A DNA stretch of 64,000 nucleotides from the NCBI GenBank assembly GCA_944322965.1, contig CALUQR010000003.1:62001-126000 (forward strand), read 5' to 3'. Below the pieces are notes generated by a model, which worked only from the letters and a program-made list of their open reading frames with translations, searched no databases and had not been told where the DNA came from. Made by a program: the position numbers and the translations under genes. Shown one piece after another: positions 50,870 to 58,897 of this stretch (its first letter is position 1; every line of letters starts with the position of its first letter). The stretch is from Vulcanimicrobiota bacterium (GTDB lineage: Bacteria; Vulcanimicrobiota; Xenobia; Xenobiales; Xenobiaceae).

Positions 50870-53101
50870 CTACACCTCCCCGCCCTTCTTATCCTCTTGG
50901 GGGGGATAATCTTTGAGCTTCTCTTTGCCATTTAAGACCCGGGCCACGCCATTGGCCAGAGCGGGCATCTCCCACTCGCCCGGATAGAGTACGACTTTGA
51001 CCTTGGTAGCGGAGATATACTTCTTGATCTTATTGATCAAGGGCTGGCAACGCGAGGCCCCGCCGGTCAAGATGACCGCTTCCACCTCTTCGCCGTCGAA
51101 GGCGGGCCAGAGGGCGGTGATCCCCTTGGCGATAGCGTAGGCCATAGCCTCTAAGGCGTCTACTACTTCCTGCTCGCCCTCCAGATAACGGCGCTCAATT
51201 TCGCGCATGTCGGCCGTACCCAGTAAGCTGAGCATACCGCCCTTGCCTCGGTTGAGGCGGCGCAGCTCTTCGCGCGTATACTTGCCGCTAAAGCAGAGGT
51301 CGATCAGCTGACCTACGGGCAGGGAGCCGCTGCGCTCCGGGGAGAAGGGCCCCTCGCCGTCCAGAGCGTTGTTGACGTCTATGTAATGGCCCCGCTTGTG
51401 GGCGCCAATAGAGATACCGCCGCCAATGTGGGCCACGATCAAGTTGAGGCGATCGTAGAAGGTCCCCTGCTCGGTGGCGTAGCGCCTAGTCTGGGCGTAA
51501 GCGTTGAGAGCGTGGCTGATACAGCGCCGCCTAATCTCCTTTAAGCCGGTCAGACGGGCCCGCATGGGCAGTTCGTCGACTACTCCTGGATCGACTACGT
51601 AAGCTGGGATATGCAACTTTTGGGAGAAGGCTTGGCCGATCATAGCGCCCAGGTTGCAGGGGTGATCGCCCCACTTGGCCTCTTTGAGCTCCTCTAACAT
51701 AGTGGGGGTGATGGCGTAGGTGCCGTGGGGAATGGGGCGCAGCAGGCCGCCGCGACAGGCTAAGGCGTCTAAACTCTCTAAGGCGATAGAACCCCGCTTC
51801 AAGGCGTCGACGATACACTTAGTGCGCATCTCCAATTGGGCGGAGGCGGGCAGCCCTTCGAAGGGGCGCAAGTCCTCGACGCTATGTAAGAGCTCCTCAT
51901 TAAAGAGCAACTCTTCGCCCCGGTAGACGCTAATCTTAGTAGAGATAGAGCCGGGATTGATGGCCAAGATGGTGGGCCGCTTAAAGAAGGTATTGCGGTG
52001 GGAGGGCACATACTCGGGGAAGCGCAAGAGACGCAGGACGGTAGCCTTAACCGCCAAGCAGAGGCTATCGACATTACCATCTCTAGCTAAGCTGACGGCC
52101 CGGTTCCCTAAGCCGAACATCACCGTAAAGTATTGGGAATCGGGGTAACTAGTGGCGTAGAGATGGTAGAGCATATTGCCCATCTCCATATTGGGGCAGA
52201 CGATGACGTTGGGGGAGCCTTCCCACTGGGCGCCATCTTCTCGGTAGAAGCGAGCCGAGCGGGCGGAGAGGGCGACGCTGGCCTTAACTTCGCCTCTAAA
52301 TTGGATCTTGGCGTAACGCCCATTGCGCTCGATGCGGGGCTGTAAGAATTTGGGGATAAAAGCTGAAGTCTCGCGCACCAACTCCGGGGAGGGCCCTTCG
52401 TCCGAGCCGTTATGGGAGTAGGAGACTAAGACCCCGCGAATGATGGGCTGCAGGCTCTCGGGGATAATATCTCGGGCCACTACGCAAGTCCCCACCGCCA
52501 CGTTGGCCAAGATGCTGGGGCTCATGGTGGCGTTGGCCCCTACGTCGCCAAAGACTACTAAATTGTGGGGGAAGACTCCGGCCGGATGGCTATCGGGCAG
52601 GGCGAAGACGCCTACCTCCGTGCAGAAACCGCTGCGCTTCAATAAGCGCACCATGGGACGGTAATACTCTTTGGGGGAGTGGACCGCGCCGCCCACGACC
52701 ATATCGGCGTGGCCCAAACGGACGGCCATAATCCCGAAGACCCCCTGCTGGGCCACCCGCTCCCGGGCCTCTTCCGGACTGACTAAGACCTGGTCGTCCT
52801 GGAAACACTCTTGATACTCACGCGCAAACTCTTCCAAAAGCTGGGGGTGCTCACTGGGCACCATAAAGGCCGATTCGGAGATGGCAAAGTCTAAGGCGTC
52901 TTGATCGACATGTTGCAATTGGGCGGCCGCAATAGCTCGCACCGAAGCTTCAGGGGCTAAAAAGACCGGCCTAATGAAGCGCGCCAAACGACAGACGGCC
53001 TCAATGGTACGGGGATCGGTGGGTTCGGTAAAGATTACTGTGGGGCGCAGTCCAGACTGCTCCACAATCTGCTGGTCTATAGCTTTGCCAATATCGTACA
53101 T
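50870..53101 (-). CDS. Fusion: phosphate acyltransferase domain + butyrate kinase
   Basis: Residues ~1-370 form a PTA/PTB domain (DMVVGGAVHSPKEYYRPM; VIVCPNMEMGNMLYHLYA; LRLLRFPEYV). Residues ~378-743 form an acetate/butyrate-kinase (ASKHA) domain: LAINPGSISTKISVYRG phosphate loop, RGGLLRPI, NLIVAHIGGGISIGAH, DGEGPFSPERSG and AVILTGGASRCQP. The kinase most resembles Buk. Such a protein could convert an acyl-CoA straight to the acid and ATP, yet a separate ptb follows 6 bp on. I chose ATG 53101 (AAGG 9 nt upstream) over GTG 53116. No frameshift interrupts the fusion; whether both domains are active is unknown. Confidence 0.9.
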   Translation of the reverse strand: MYDIGKAIDQQIVEQSGLRPTVIFTEPTDPRTIEAVCRLARFIRPVFLAPEASVRAIAAAQLQHVDQDALDFAISESAFMVPSEHPQLLEEFAREYQECFQDDQVLVSPEEARERVAQQGVFGIMAVRLGHADMVVGGAVHSPKEYYRPMVRLLKRSGFCTEVGVFALPDSHPAGVFPHNLVVFGDVGANATMSPSILANVAVGTCVVARDIIPESLQPIIRGVLVSYSHNGSDEGPSPELVRETSAFIPKFLQPRIERNGRYAKIQFRGEVKASVALSARSARFYREDGAQWEGSPNVIVCPNMEMGNMLYHLYATSYPDSQYFTVMFGLGNRAVSLARDGNVDSLCLAVKATVLRLLRFPEYVPSHRNTFFKRPTILAINPGSISTKISVYRGEELLFNEELLHSVEDLRPFEGLPASAQLEMRTKCIVDALKRGSIALESLDALACRGGLLRPIPHGTYAITPTMLEELKEAKWGDHPCNLGAMIGQAFSQKLHIPAYVVDPGVVDELPMRARLTGLKEIRRRCISHALNAYAQTRRYATEQGTFYDRLNLIVAHIGGGISIGAHKRGHYIDVNNALDGEGPFSPERSGSLPVGQLIDLCFSGKYTREELRRLNRGKGGMLSLLGTADMREIERRYLEGEQEVVDALEAMAYAIAKGITALWPAFDGEEVEAVILTGGASRCQPLINKIKKYISATKVKVVLYPGEWEMPALANGVARVLNGKEKLKDYPPQEDKKGGEV

Positions 53102-53254
53102 ACTATCCGCCTTCACTCTGCTCTAGGTCTAGGAGATCACCGCTCTTGGAGGCTCAGAGAGGCCCAAAGCTCCTTTTGAGATTTTTTCCAGAGTGGGAAG
53201 AACTTCCTGCCTTGCTCCTGTCCCTAAATAGGCAGGCTCCTCCTCCAGCCTAGC

Positions 53255-53644
53255 CTAGAGGGGGCGCGAGTCTAAGGAGATGAGGCGCTCTAAATCGGAG
53301 GGCTCGCCCTTCTTTTTGAGGAAGCTGCGCCTAATATAGCCCAGATTGAGGAAGATGCGCATACCGAAAGTAACTAGGGCCGCTTGATAGATCTCGACCC
53401 CCAAGAGATCGCCCAGCCAGGTTAAGCCCCCGGCCAAGATGAGGTTGAGGCAAAAACCGCTGACGAAGACCCCTAAATCGAACTTGGACTCTAAACCGGC
53501 CCTGGCGCCCCCCAAGACGGAATCGAGGCCGGCCAAAAAGGCTACGGAGACGTACTTAGCCGCGGTAACGGGCAGGCTAAAGGGGACCCAAAAGCCGATA
53601 GCTAAGCCGATAACTAAACCTAAGAGAATGAGGACTAGGCCCAC
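53255..53644 (-). CDS. sbp: Small basic protein (Sbp, DUF1290 family)
   Basis: This 129-residue membrane protein has three to four helices and a Lys/Arg-rich end (RRSFLKKKG). The hallmark of the family is AFLAGLDSVLGGARAGLE followed by LGVFVSGFCLNLILAGGL. In Bacillus and relatives it is encoded beside DUF881 genes between ftsQ and ftsZ. Its role is unknown. Here it also directly follows a DUF881 gene (stop and start touch, GGAGGGG upstream of the GTG), which confirms the pair, but no division gene is near. Confidence 0.9.
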   Translation of the reverse strand: MGLVLILLGLVIGLAIGFWVPFSLPVTAAKYVSVAFLAGLDSVLGGARAGLESKFDLGVFVSGFCLNLILAGGLTWLGDLLGVEIYQAALVTFGMRIFLNLGYIRRSFLKKKGEPSDLERLISLDSRPL

Positions 53645-54550
53645 CTATTTCCCCTCCTCGACGGCGCGACCGTAACGGAAGGCCAAACTGCCCTCAAAGG
53701 GCAAGATGCGCACCTCCGCCTGGCGGTTGATCGTCACCTCGCCCCCGTTGCCGATGAGGGGGGCCATACTATCTAAGAAGCCGCCCGGCATACGCAGGGC
53801 CGTCTCTAAGTCGTTGGGGCCGATCCCTTTGACTACGTAAGGGGCGGCGATGCGCACCCCGTTAACTAAGACGGTGGGCCCTACGCAGCGGATAGAGGTG
53901 CGGGCCACCACTCGCTGGTCGTTGACGGAGACTGCCTCCGCCCCCGCCGACCACAATTCATTGACTAGGGCCTGGAGATCGACGTCGTGGACGATAAAGA
54001 AGTAAGGGTCGACGTTGAGCGGCGGGGTGCGCGGAGAGTCGCTGAGGGTAACTACGATGCCCGGCCCCTGGATGCCGGTCAAACCGGCCTCTACCCGCGA
54101 GCGCGCCAGTTGCTCCTGCAGCTGTTTGCCGACCGTCCCCACCTGGGCCGAGGCCTGTTCCAAATCGGCCAGGCGGGCCCGCAACTCGGAGATTTCGGAG
54201 GACATGCGGTTGCGCTCCCCCTCTAAGGTACGCACTAGCTCCAAAGTCTTGCGCCTATCGTCTAAATGGACGGGCAGGTCCCCAGCTTGGGTGCGGTACT
54301 GAAGGCCCACCATAGCTCCCAAGATGACGCAGGCCAAAGCTAAAGGTAAGGGCCAATTGGCGGGCTGAGTCGCCCGCTCCCCCTTCTCGCCCCCCTCTAG
54401 CCCCAAGCCGTGCCAGACGCGCTGGCGCAGAGAGAGACGGCTATCCAACCCCTCCTCCAAGGTCTTCTCTAAAGAGCCTAAAGGAGCGGGGGGCGGAGGG
54501 CCGCCCTCTGGGGCTGGCGCCTTTCCCTCAGCTATGGGAGCGGAGTCCAT
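53645..54550 (-). CDS. DUF881 family membrane protein (YlxW/YlxX-like)
   Basis: This 301-residue single-pass protein has an N-terminal Pro/Ala-rich cytoplasmic tail and a helix (~68-86, PLALACVILGAMVGLQY). A coiled coil follows (~100-145, LVRTLEGERNRMSSEISELR), then the DUF881 domain with GIQGPGIVVTLSDSPRTPP, LVNELWSAGAEAVSVNDQRV and GPTVLVNGVRIAAPYVVKGIG. These blocks are diagnostic. The cellular role is unknown and is thought to involve the cell envelope or division. It is tightly linked to sbp and follows AmrA by 9 bp. Confidence 0.92.
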   Translation of the reverse strand: MDSAPIAEGKAPAPEGGPPPPAPLGSLEKTLEEGLDSRLSLRQRVWHGLGLEGGEKGERATQPANWPLPLALACVILGAMVGLQYRTQAGDLPVHLDDRRKTLELVRTLEGERNRMSSEISELRARLADLEQASAQVGTVGKQLQEQLARSRVEAGLTGIQGPGIVVTLSDSPRTPPLNVDPYFFIVHDVDLQALVNELWSAGAEAVSVNDQRVVARTSIRCVGPTVLVNGVRIAAPYVVKGIGPNDLETALRMPGGFLDSMAPLIGNGGEVTINRQAEVRILPFEGSLAFRYGRAVEEGK

Positions 54551-54559
54551 CTCTCCCCT

Positions 54560-56044
54560 TTACCCCTCCTCGCCGTAAGTTTGGGTCGTAAAGCGATAGA
54601 GATCGGGCTTCTCTTCCCAGAGGATCCCTCCCTTGCGACAGGCGATCCCCAACTGGACCTCTACCGTATCGACGCCCTCTAAATTGGGCAATAAGACCCC
54701 GCTGCGCCCCCCTTTGCGCACTAAGACCCCGTAGCGCTTGGGATCTAAATCTTGCCAACCCTTGACGGGCTGGAGAGCGCTCAAGACGGAGACTTGGTAG
54801 TGCAGACGGGGCAACTCCTCCTCGCGGACGGGCGTAAAGCGCGGGTCGCGGCTACAAGCGGAAATGGCATTCTCTAAGATCTCCTGGGCCTGGGTGGGAC
54901 GGGTAGGTATTAAGCTCCCGATACAGCCCCGCAAATCCCCATCCTCCTTGAGGGTGACGAAGACGGCGGCCGGCTGCTGCAACTGGGGATACTCGCCCTC
55001 TTTTAATTCTAAAGGCTTCCCGTAGCGCACGTAATGTTCTACGCTGCGCCTAGCTAACTCTACCCGCGCATCTTCCGCCTCTTTGACCTCCTTGGCCGCT
55101 CTAGTCGCCTCCGCCCTTTTAGCCGTCGGCCCCTCTTGAGCCTCTCCCTTCTCCTCCGCAGGGGGAGCGCTGGGAGGGTTAGCCTCCTCCTTAGGGGCGG
55201 ACGCTTCCGGGGCGGGCGCCCCTTGGGGCAAGTAGTAGGCTAAAGCGTAGCCCACTCCGTAGGGGCCTTCGTAGGAGAGGAAATGGGTAGAGACCTGGCG
55301 GCCCTCCATGGAGCCCAATAAGAGGGAGATAGAGTTTAAGCCGCACTGGCCCGCCCCTTGGACCTCCTCTTTAGGTAAGGCTAAGACCTTTTCTAAAGAA
55401 GCCTGGCGCAGGGCTTGGGTCAGGTGCTCGTCAAACTGGGGGCCGGCCGGATGGAAGCCGTAGGGTCCAGACTCTACTAAGCGGTGGGAGAGGTCGCCGG
55501 AAGCGACAATAGCCGTAGGAGGCTCCCCTTCAGCCTCTAAAAGACGCCCCAAAATGCGCCCTAAGCGGGCGTACTCCTGACAACTCCCCTCCACGTAACC
55601 CATTAAGACTAAGGGCACGTGCAAGCCCGCCCGCTCCAAGAAGTAGAGGGGCACGAAGGCGCCGTGATCTATATCCCCCTCCACCTGATAGCGCTTAGCC
55701 AAGGGGGGATCGATAACTAAGAGGGGAAAATCTTCCTCTAAGCAGGCCCGGCGGATTTCAGATACTAATTTTAAGTCGACCGACCACTCCATAGCAACTT
55801 CCGGGTGGCCAAAGCGGGCCATAGAGCCGCGCAAAGTGGGTAAAGCGAAGATCGGCAGAGCCCCTATATTGGCGGGGGCGTGGGGGGAGATGAGTATTAA
55901 GCGTTGGGCGCCGCTCTCGCGACAAGCTTTAGCCCAAGCCTCCATAGAGCGGACCGTCTCCTCAATGCGCCCCCGGGCGGCGCCGCCTACTTCCGGAATG
56001 AGCAACGGAGGATGGGGGGTCACCCCCCAAAAGACAATAGACAT
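54560..56044 (-). CDS. amrA: AmmeMemoRadiSam system protein A with LigB-like N-terminal domain
   Basis: Residues ~1-265 form a class III extradiol-dioxygenase-like (LigB) domain with TPHPPLLIPEVGG, LISPHAPANIG and VEGDIDHGAFVPLYFLE. A ~70-residue Ala/Glu/Pro linker follows, then an AMMECR1 domain (~330-494) with AVFVTLKEDGDLRGCIGSL and SRDPRFTPVREEELP. The LigB-AMMECR1 fusion is a known form of AmrA, normally encoded with a radical SAM protein (AmrS); none lies beside it here. The system's biochemical role is not settled. Part of the truB-amrA-DUF881-sbp run. Confidence 0.92.
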   Translation of the reverse strand: MSIVFWGVTPHPPLLIPEVGGAARGRIEETVRSMEAWAKACRESGAQRLILISPHAPANIGALPIFALPTLRGSMARFGHPEVAMEWSVDLKLVSEIRRACLEEDFPLLVIDPPLAKRYQVEGDIDHGAFVPLYFLERAGLHVPLVLMGYVEGSCQEYARLGRILGRLLEAEGEPPTAIVASGDLSHRLVESGPYGFHPAGPQFDEHLTQALRQASLEKVLALPKEEVQGAGQCGLNSISLLLGSMEGRQVSTHFLSYEGPYGVGYALAYYLPQGAPAPEASAPKEEANPPSAPPAEEKGEAQEGPTAKRAEATRAAKEVKEAEDARVELARRSVEHYVRYGKPLELKEGEYPQLQQPAAVFVTLKEDGDLRGCIGSLIPTRPTQAQEILENAISACSRDPRFTPVREEELPRLHYQVSVLSALQPVKGWQDLDPKRYGVLVRKGGRSGVLLPNLEGVDTVEVQLGIACRKGGILWEEKPDLYRFTTQTYGEEG

Positions 56045-56054
56045 AATCTCTCAC

Positions 56055-56993
56055 CTAAGCTCCTTTCTCTAAGAGGCGCTCTAAGCGCAGGGCTACCCCC
56101 CCGGGCGAGTCGACCGTGCGCCCTAGCCCTAGAAATGAACCGCTCTCCGCCCGGCAGACTACCCATTCCTCCCCGCTGGCCACTTCTGGCGATTTCCAGT
56201 CCTCCCCTTCACTAGTGGAGAATTGCAGATAATCTTGACCGCCCTGGAAGCGCTGCTCCGGCAAGTAAGCTATCCGACCTACGGCTTGCATGAGCGTCTC
56301 TTTGAGAGGGAGGAGGGCGGCATATACCCCCTTTTCCTCCAAATCGCCTATGGTCCAGGCCCCTTCCAATTTAAAAAAGCCGCTCTCTAAGCGCAAAAGG
56401 AAGGAGAGATGGGCCCCACATCCCAGCTGGCGCCCTAAATCGCGGGCCCAGGCGCGCACGTAAGTCCCCGGACTGCAAAAGAGATCGACTAAGAGGCGCC
56501 CACCCGCCTCCCATTGGAGCAACTCCAACTTATAGAATTCCACCTGGCGGGCGGGCAACTCAAATTGCGAACCCTCCCGGGAGAGATGGTAAGCTCGACG
56601 CCCATTGACATGGACGGCGCTAACCTGGGGCGGAACTTGCCACTGCGGCCCTTCCCCTCTAGCGATGAGAGCCCGTAACTCCCCTTCCTCTAAGGGCGGG
56701 ACGGGAGCGCGGGAAACGACCTGACCGCTAGCGTCTAAAGTATCCGTCTCTACCCCCAACTGGACCTCGGCCCGGTAAGCTTTGCGCGCGGGAGGGAAGT
56801 AGGGAATAGTGCGGGTGGCCCAACCTAAGGCTAAGGGCAAGACCCCGCAGGCGTCGGGATCTAAGGTCCCCAGATGGCCCACCTTGACCCCTTTAGGTAA
56901 GAGATGGCGCACTGCGGCCACCACTCCGTGCGAACTTAGCCCGGGGGGCTTATGCACATTTAAAAAACCCGCCCATTGGGCCTGGAGATCCAA
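56055..56993 (-). CDS. truB: tRNA pseudouridine(55) synthase
   Basis: TruB makes the universal pseudouridine in the T-loop of tRNA. Evidence is the N-terminal GFLNVHKPPGLSSHGVV, the catalytic-Asp motif KVGHLGTLDPDACGVLPLA, the KAYRAEVQLGVETDTLD strand, and a C-terminal PUA-like part. The 312 residues are normal. The start is TTG (56993) with AGGTG 7 nt upstream and no better in-frame ATG. It usually sits near rbfA/ribF, but here it is between a secreted protein gene and amrA. Confidence 0.95.
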   Translation of the reverse strand: MDLQAQWAGFLNVHKPPGLSSHGVVAAVRHLLPKGVKVGHLGTLDPDACGVLPLALGWATRTIPYFPPARKAYRAEVQLGVETDTLDASGQVVSRAPVPPLEEGELRALIARGEGPQWQVPPQVSAVHVNGRRAYHLSREGSQFELPARQVEFYKLELLQWEAGGRLLVDLFCSPGTYVRAWARDLGRQLGCGAHLSFLLRLESGFFKLEGAWTIGDLEEKGVYAALLPLKETLMQAVGRIAYLPEQRFQGGQDYLQFSTSEGEDWKSPEVASGEEWVVCRAESGSFLGLGRTVDSPGGVALRLERLLEKGA

Positions 56994-57024
56994 ATTAGCA
57001 CCTACTCTAACTAGCTTAACCTAG

Positions 57025-57618
57025 CTAACCTACGCTCTGGGCGCCCTCATCCTCTTCCACCTTACCGGGCAAGGTCAGATAGATGCGGTCGATCTGGTCG
57101 GGGGTATTCTTTTCGGTAATAAAGTAGACGCCCCGGTAGAAATAGATGAGCATGCCGCTAGCCTCGCGCTCGGGCTTCTTCCACTGGGCCAAGACGTCCG
57201 CTTTCTTCTGCCCCACTTTGAAGGGCACATTGACCATCTTGACATTGTGGCCAAAGACGATAATGCTCTGCACCACATTCTGTTTATTGATATTGACCGT
57301 AAAGCGATTGCGGTAGATGAAGTGGATATAGTCGTCCTCGGGCTCTTTACTGCGCGAGCGCATGGGCAAGATCTGGTCGGGGGGACCGGCCACCCCAAAG
57401 ACGATCTCTAAGTCGTCCCCGGGCTTTAAGATCCCGCCCACATCGATCCCGCAGACGGGATACTCCTCATCTTTAGAGTTGGGCTGACTCTTAGCCACTA
57501 ACTCCGACCCAGCGGCGGGGGCCGCAGCCCTCTCCTCTACTCCCCACTGCGCGGCCGCAGGTAGAGCGCTCCCCATCCACAGAGAGAGAGCTAATAAAGC
57601 AGAACAAAAGTACTTCAC
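57025..57618 (-). CDS. Secreted protein with two small BamE-like modules
   Basis: The 197-residue protein has a clear signal peptide (LLALSLWMGSALPAAAQW, cut near residue 24). The mature part repeats one pattern twice: a turn with FGVAGPPDQ then IHFIYRNRFTVNINKQNVV and IIVFG (~75-130), and VLAQWKKPE then MLIYFYRGVYFITEKN and IDRIYLT (~140-185). This G-x-P-D, Y-x-G, V-x-x-I layout resembles SmpA/OmlA/BamE-like envelope domains. GGGAGGA precedes the GTG start. A periplasmic role is likely; no closer assignment is possible. Confidence 0.75.
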   Translation of the reverse strand: MKYFCSALLALSLWMGSALPAAAQWGVEERAAAPAAGSELVAKSQPNSKDEEYPVCGIDVGGILKPGDDLEIVFGVAGPPDQILPMRSRSKEPEDDYIHFIYRNRFTVNINKQNVVQSIIVFGHNVKMVNVPFKVGQKKADVLAQWKKPEREASGMLIYFYRGVYFITEKNTPDQIDRIYLTLPGKVEEDEGAQSVG

Positions 57619-57658
57619 AAATAATCCTCCCGAGCCATTTTCCTCATCCCCACTTAGA

Positions 57659-57672
57659 GGGCCTAAAGGCCC
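57659..57672 (-). other. Short perfect hairpin between aroQ and the secreted protein gene
   Basis: GGGCCT-AA-AGGCCC forms a 6-bp stem in the 73-bp gap after the aroQ stop codon. There is no U-run, so full termination is unlikely. It may cap or process the upstream mRNA. Confidence 0.3.
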
Positions 57673-57691
57673 CCGCGTTGCTTAAGCTCGC

Positions 57692-58873
57692 TCACTTTTT
57701 AGTCCTAATGGGGATAGTCAACCTCTTTTGCGAGCCCGTAGCGGTCTGTAGGGGCTGAACCGTAGAGCTGCTGCCTATGCCGCTAAAGAGGCCGGAGCTA
57801 GAAACTGCGCGGTAAGACTCGGAGCTGGAGTAGGGACGTCGCCCGCCCTCATTGAGATTAGTAGCGGTCGTAGAGCGCCCGGTACTGCTAGCGGCGGGCG
57901 CGGAAGCGGCGGACTTACCCTCGTCTTGCTCCTGGTAACCGTCGCCCATCCAGGCTTTGAGGCGCTCCTTCTCTTCGGGCGAGAGGTTCTCCGTCTCTTC
58001 ATCGGGCGGATTACCTACAAAGACGCTGGGCGAACTCTCATCGGCGAAGCCCATAATCTCATTGATACCCACATTATCGCCCAAATTGACCGGACCGGTA
58101 GCCCGGTTGACCTCATACTTTTGGGTGGGCATAAAGAGACTGCCCAGATCGGTCTGGTCCACCTCGTCTAAAGAGATGGAGACTAAGTTAGAGGGCCCTC
58201 CCACCGTGGCGGGACGGCGCGCCGTGGGAGCGTTGGCGCTGGCGCTGGAGAGACTGATCCTAGGCGCGCTAGCCCCCGCGCTGGCCGCGGCGGCTACTCC
58301 GGCGCTCACCGGGGCTTCGGCGCGCCCCGCAGGCGGCCCCTGGAGCTTGACCGCGGCGATGGAGTTAAGGGAGATAGAGTTGGGGTCGCTAAAGGAGAGA
58401 CCCGAACCGCTAGCGCCGGCGCCGCTACTACTGCCGCTAAAGAACTGCTTAGCCGCCTCTAAGGCCAGGCGGTAGCCGATAATCCCTAAGCCGCAGATGG
58501 TACCCACGCAGACGGGATTGAGCAAGGATTTGGCCCGCCACTCTTCGCGCGCGTAGATATTGGTCAGGTGGACCTCGATCGTAGGCAAGCCCACCCCGCT
58601 AATCGCGTCGCGCAGAGCGTAAGAGGTATGGGTCAGCGCTCCAGGGTTAATAATTATCAGATCGAACTGCCCCAGGGAGGCGTGGACGTAATCGATTAAG
58701 CCGCCCTCAGAGTTGGTCTGAGCGTAACCTAGCTCGATATCCAGACTCTCAGCCCAGGCTGAGATCTGCTCCATCATCTGCTCATAAGGAACATTACCAT
58801 ACATCCCCGGTTCCCGGGTGCCCAAGAGATTGAGATTGGGACCATGTAAGACAAAAACCCGTAATCTCGCCAC
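57692..58873 (-). CDS. aroQ: Type II 3-dehydroquinate dehydratase with a long low-complexity tail
   Basis: Residues 1-145 are a complete AroQ: LHGPNLNLLGTREPGMYG (substrate and catalytic-Tyr loop), QTNSEGGLIDYVH, INPGALTHTSYALRDAI and IEVHLTNIYAREEWR. The enzyme converts 3-dehydroquinate to 3-dehydroshikimate as a dodecamer. Residues ~146-393 are an unusual Ser/Ala/Gly-rich extension with an acidic segment (DEETENLSPEEKERLKAWM) and a basic end (RLTIPIRTKK). The frame is open throughout, so this is not a sequencing artefact at first sight. GTG start with GGAGAGGT upstream. aroB lies 24 bp upstream in the same operon. Confidence 0.94.
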   Translation of the reverse strand: MARLRVFVLHGPNLNLLGTREPGMYGNVPYEQMMEQISAWAESLDIELGYAQTNSEGGLIDYVHASLGQFDLIIINPGALTHTSYALRDAISGVGLPTIEVHLTNIYAREEWRAKSLLNPVCVGTICGLGIIGYRLALEAAKQFFSGSSSGAGASGSGLSFSDPNSISLNSIAAVKLQGPPAGRAEAPVSAGVAAAASAGASAPRISLSSASANAPTARRPATVGGPSNLVSISLDEVDQTDLGSLFMPTQKYEVNRATGPVNLGDNVGINEIMGFADESSPSVFVGNPPDEETENLSPEEKERLKAWMGDGYQEQDEGKSAASAPAASSTGRSTTATNLNEGGRRPYSSSESYRAVSSSGLFSGIGSSSTVQPLQTATGSQKRLTIPIRTKK

Positions 58874-58897
58874 CGTAAACTACCTCTCCGCTGAGGT

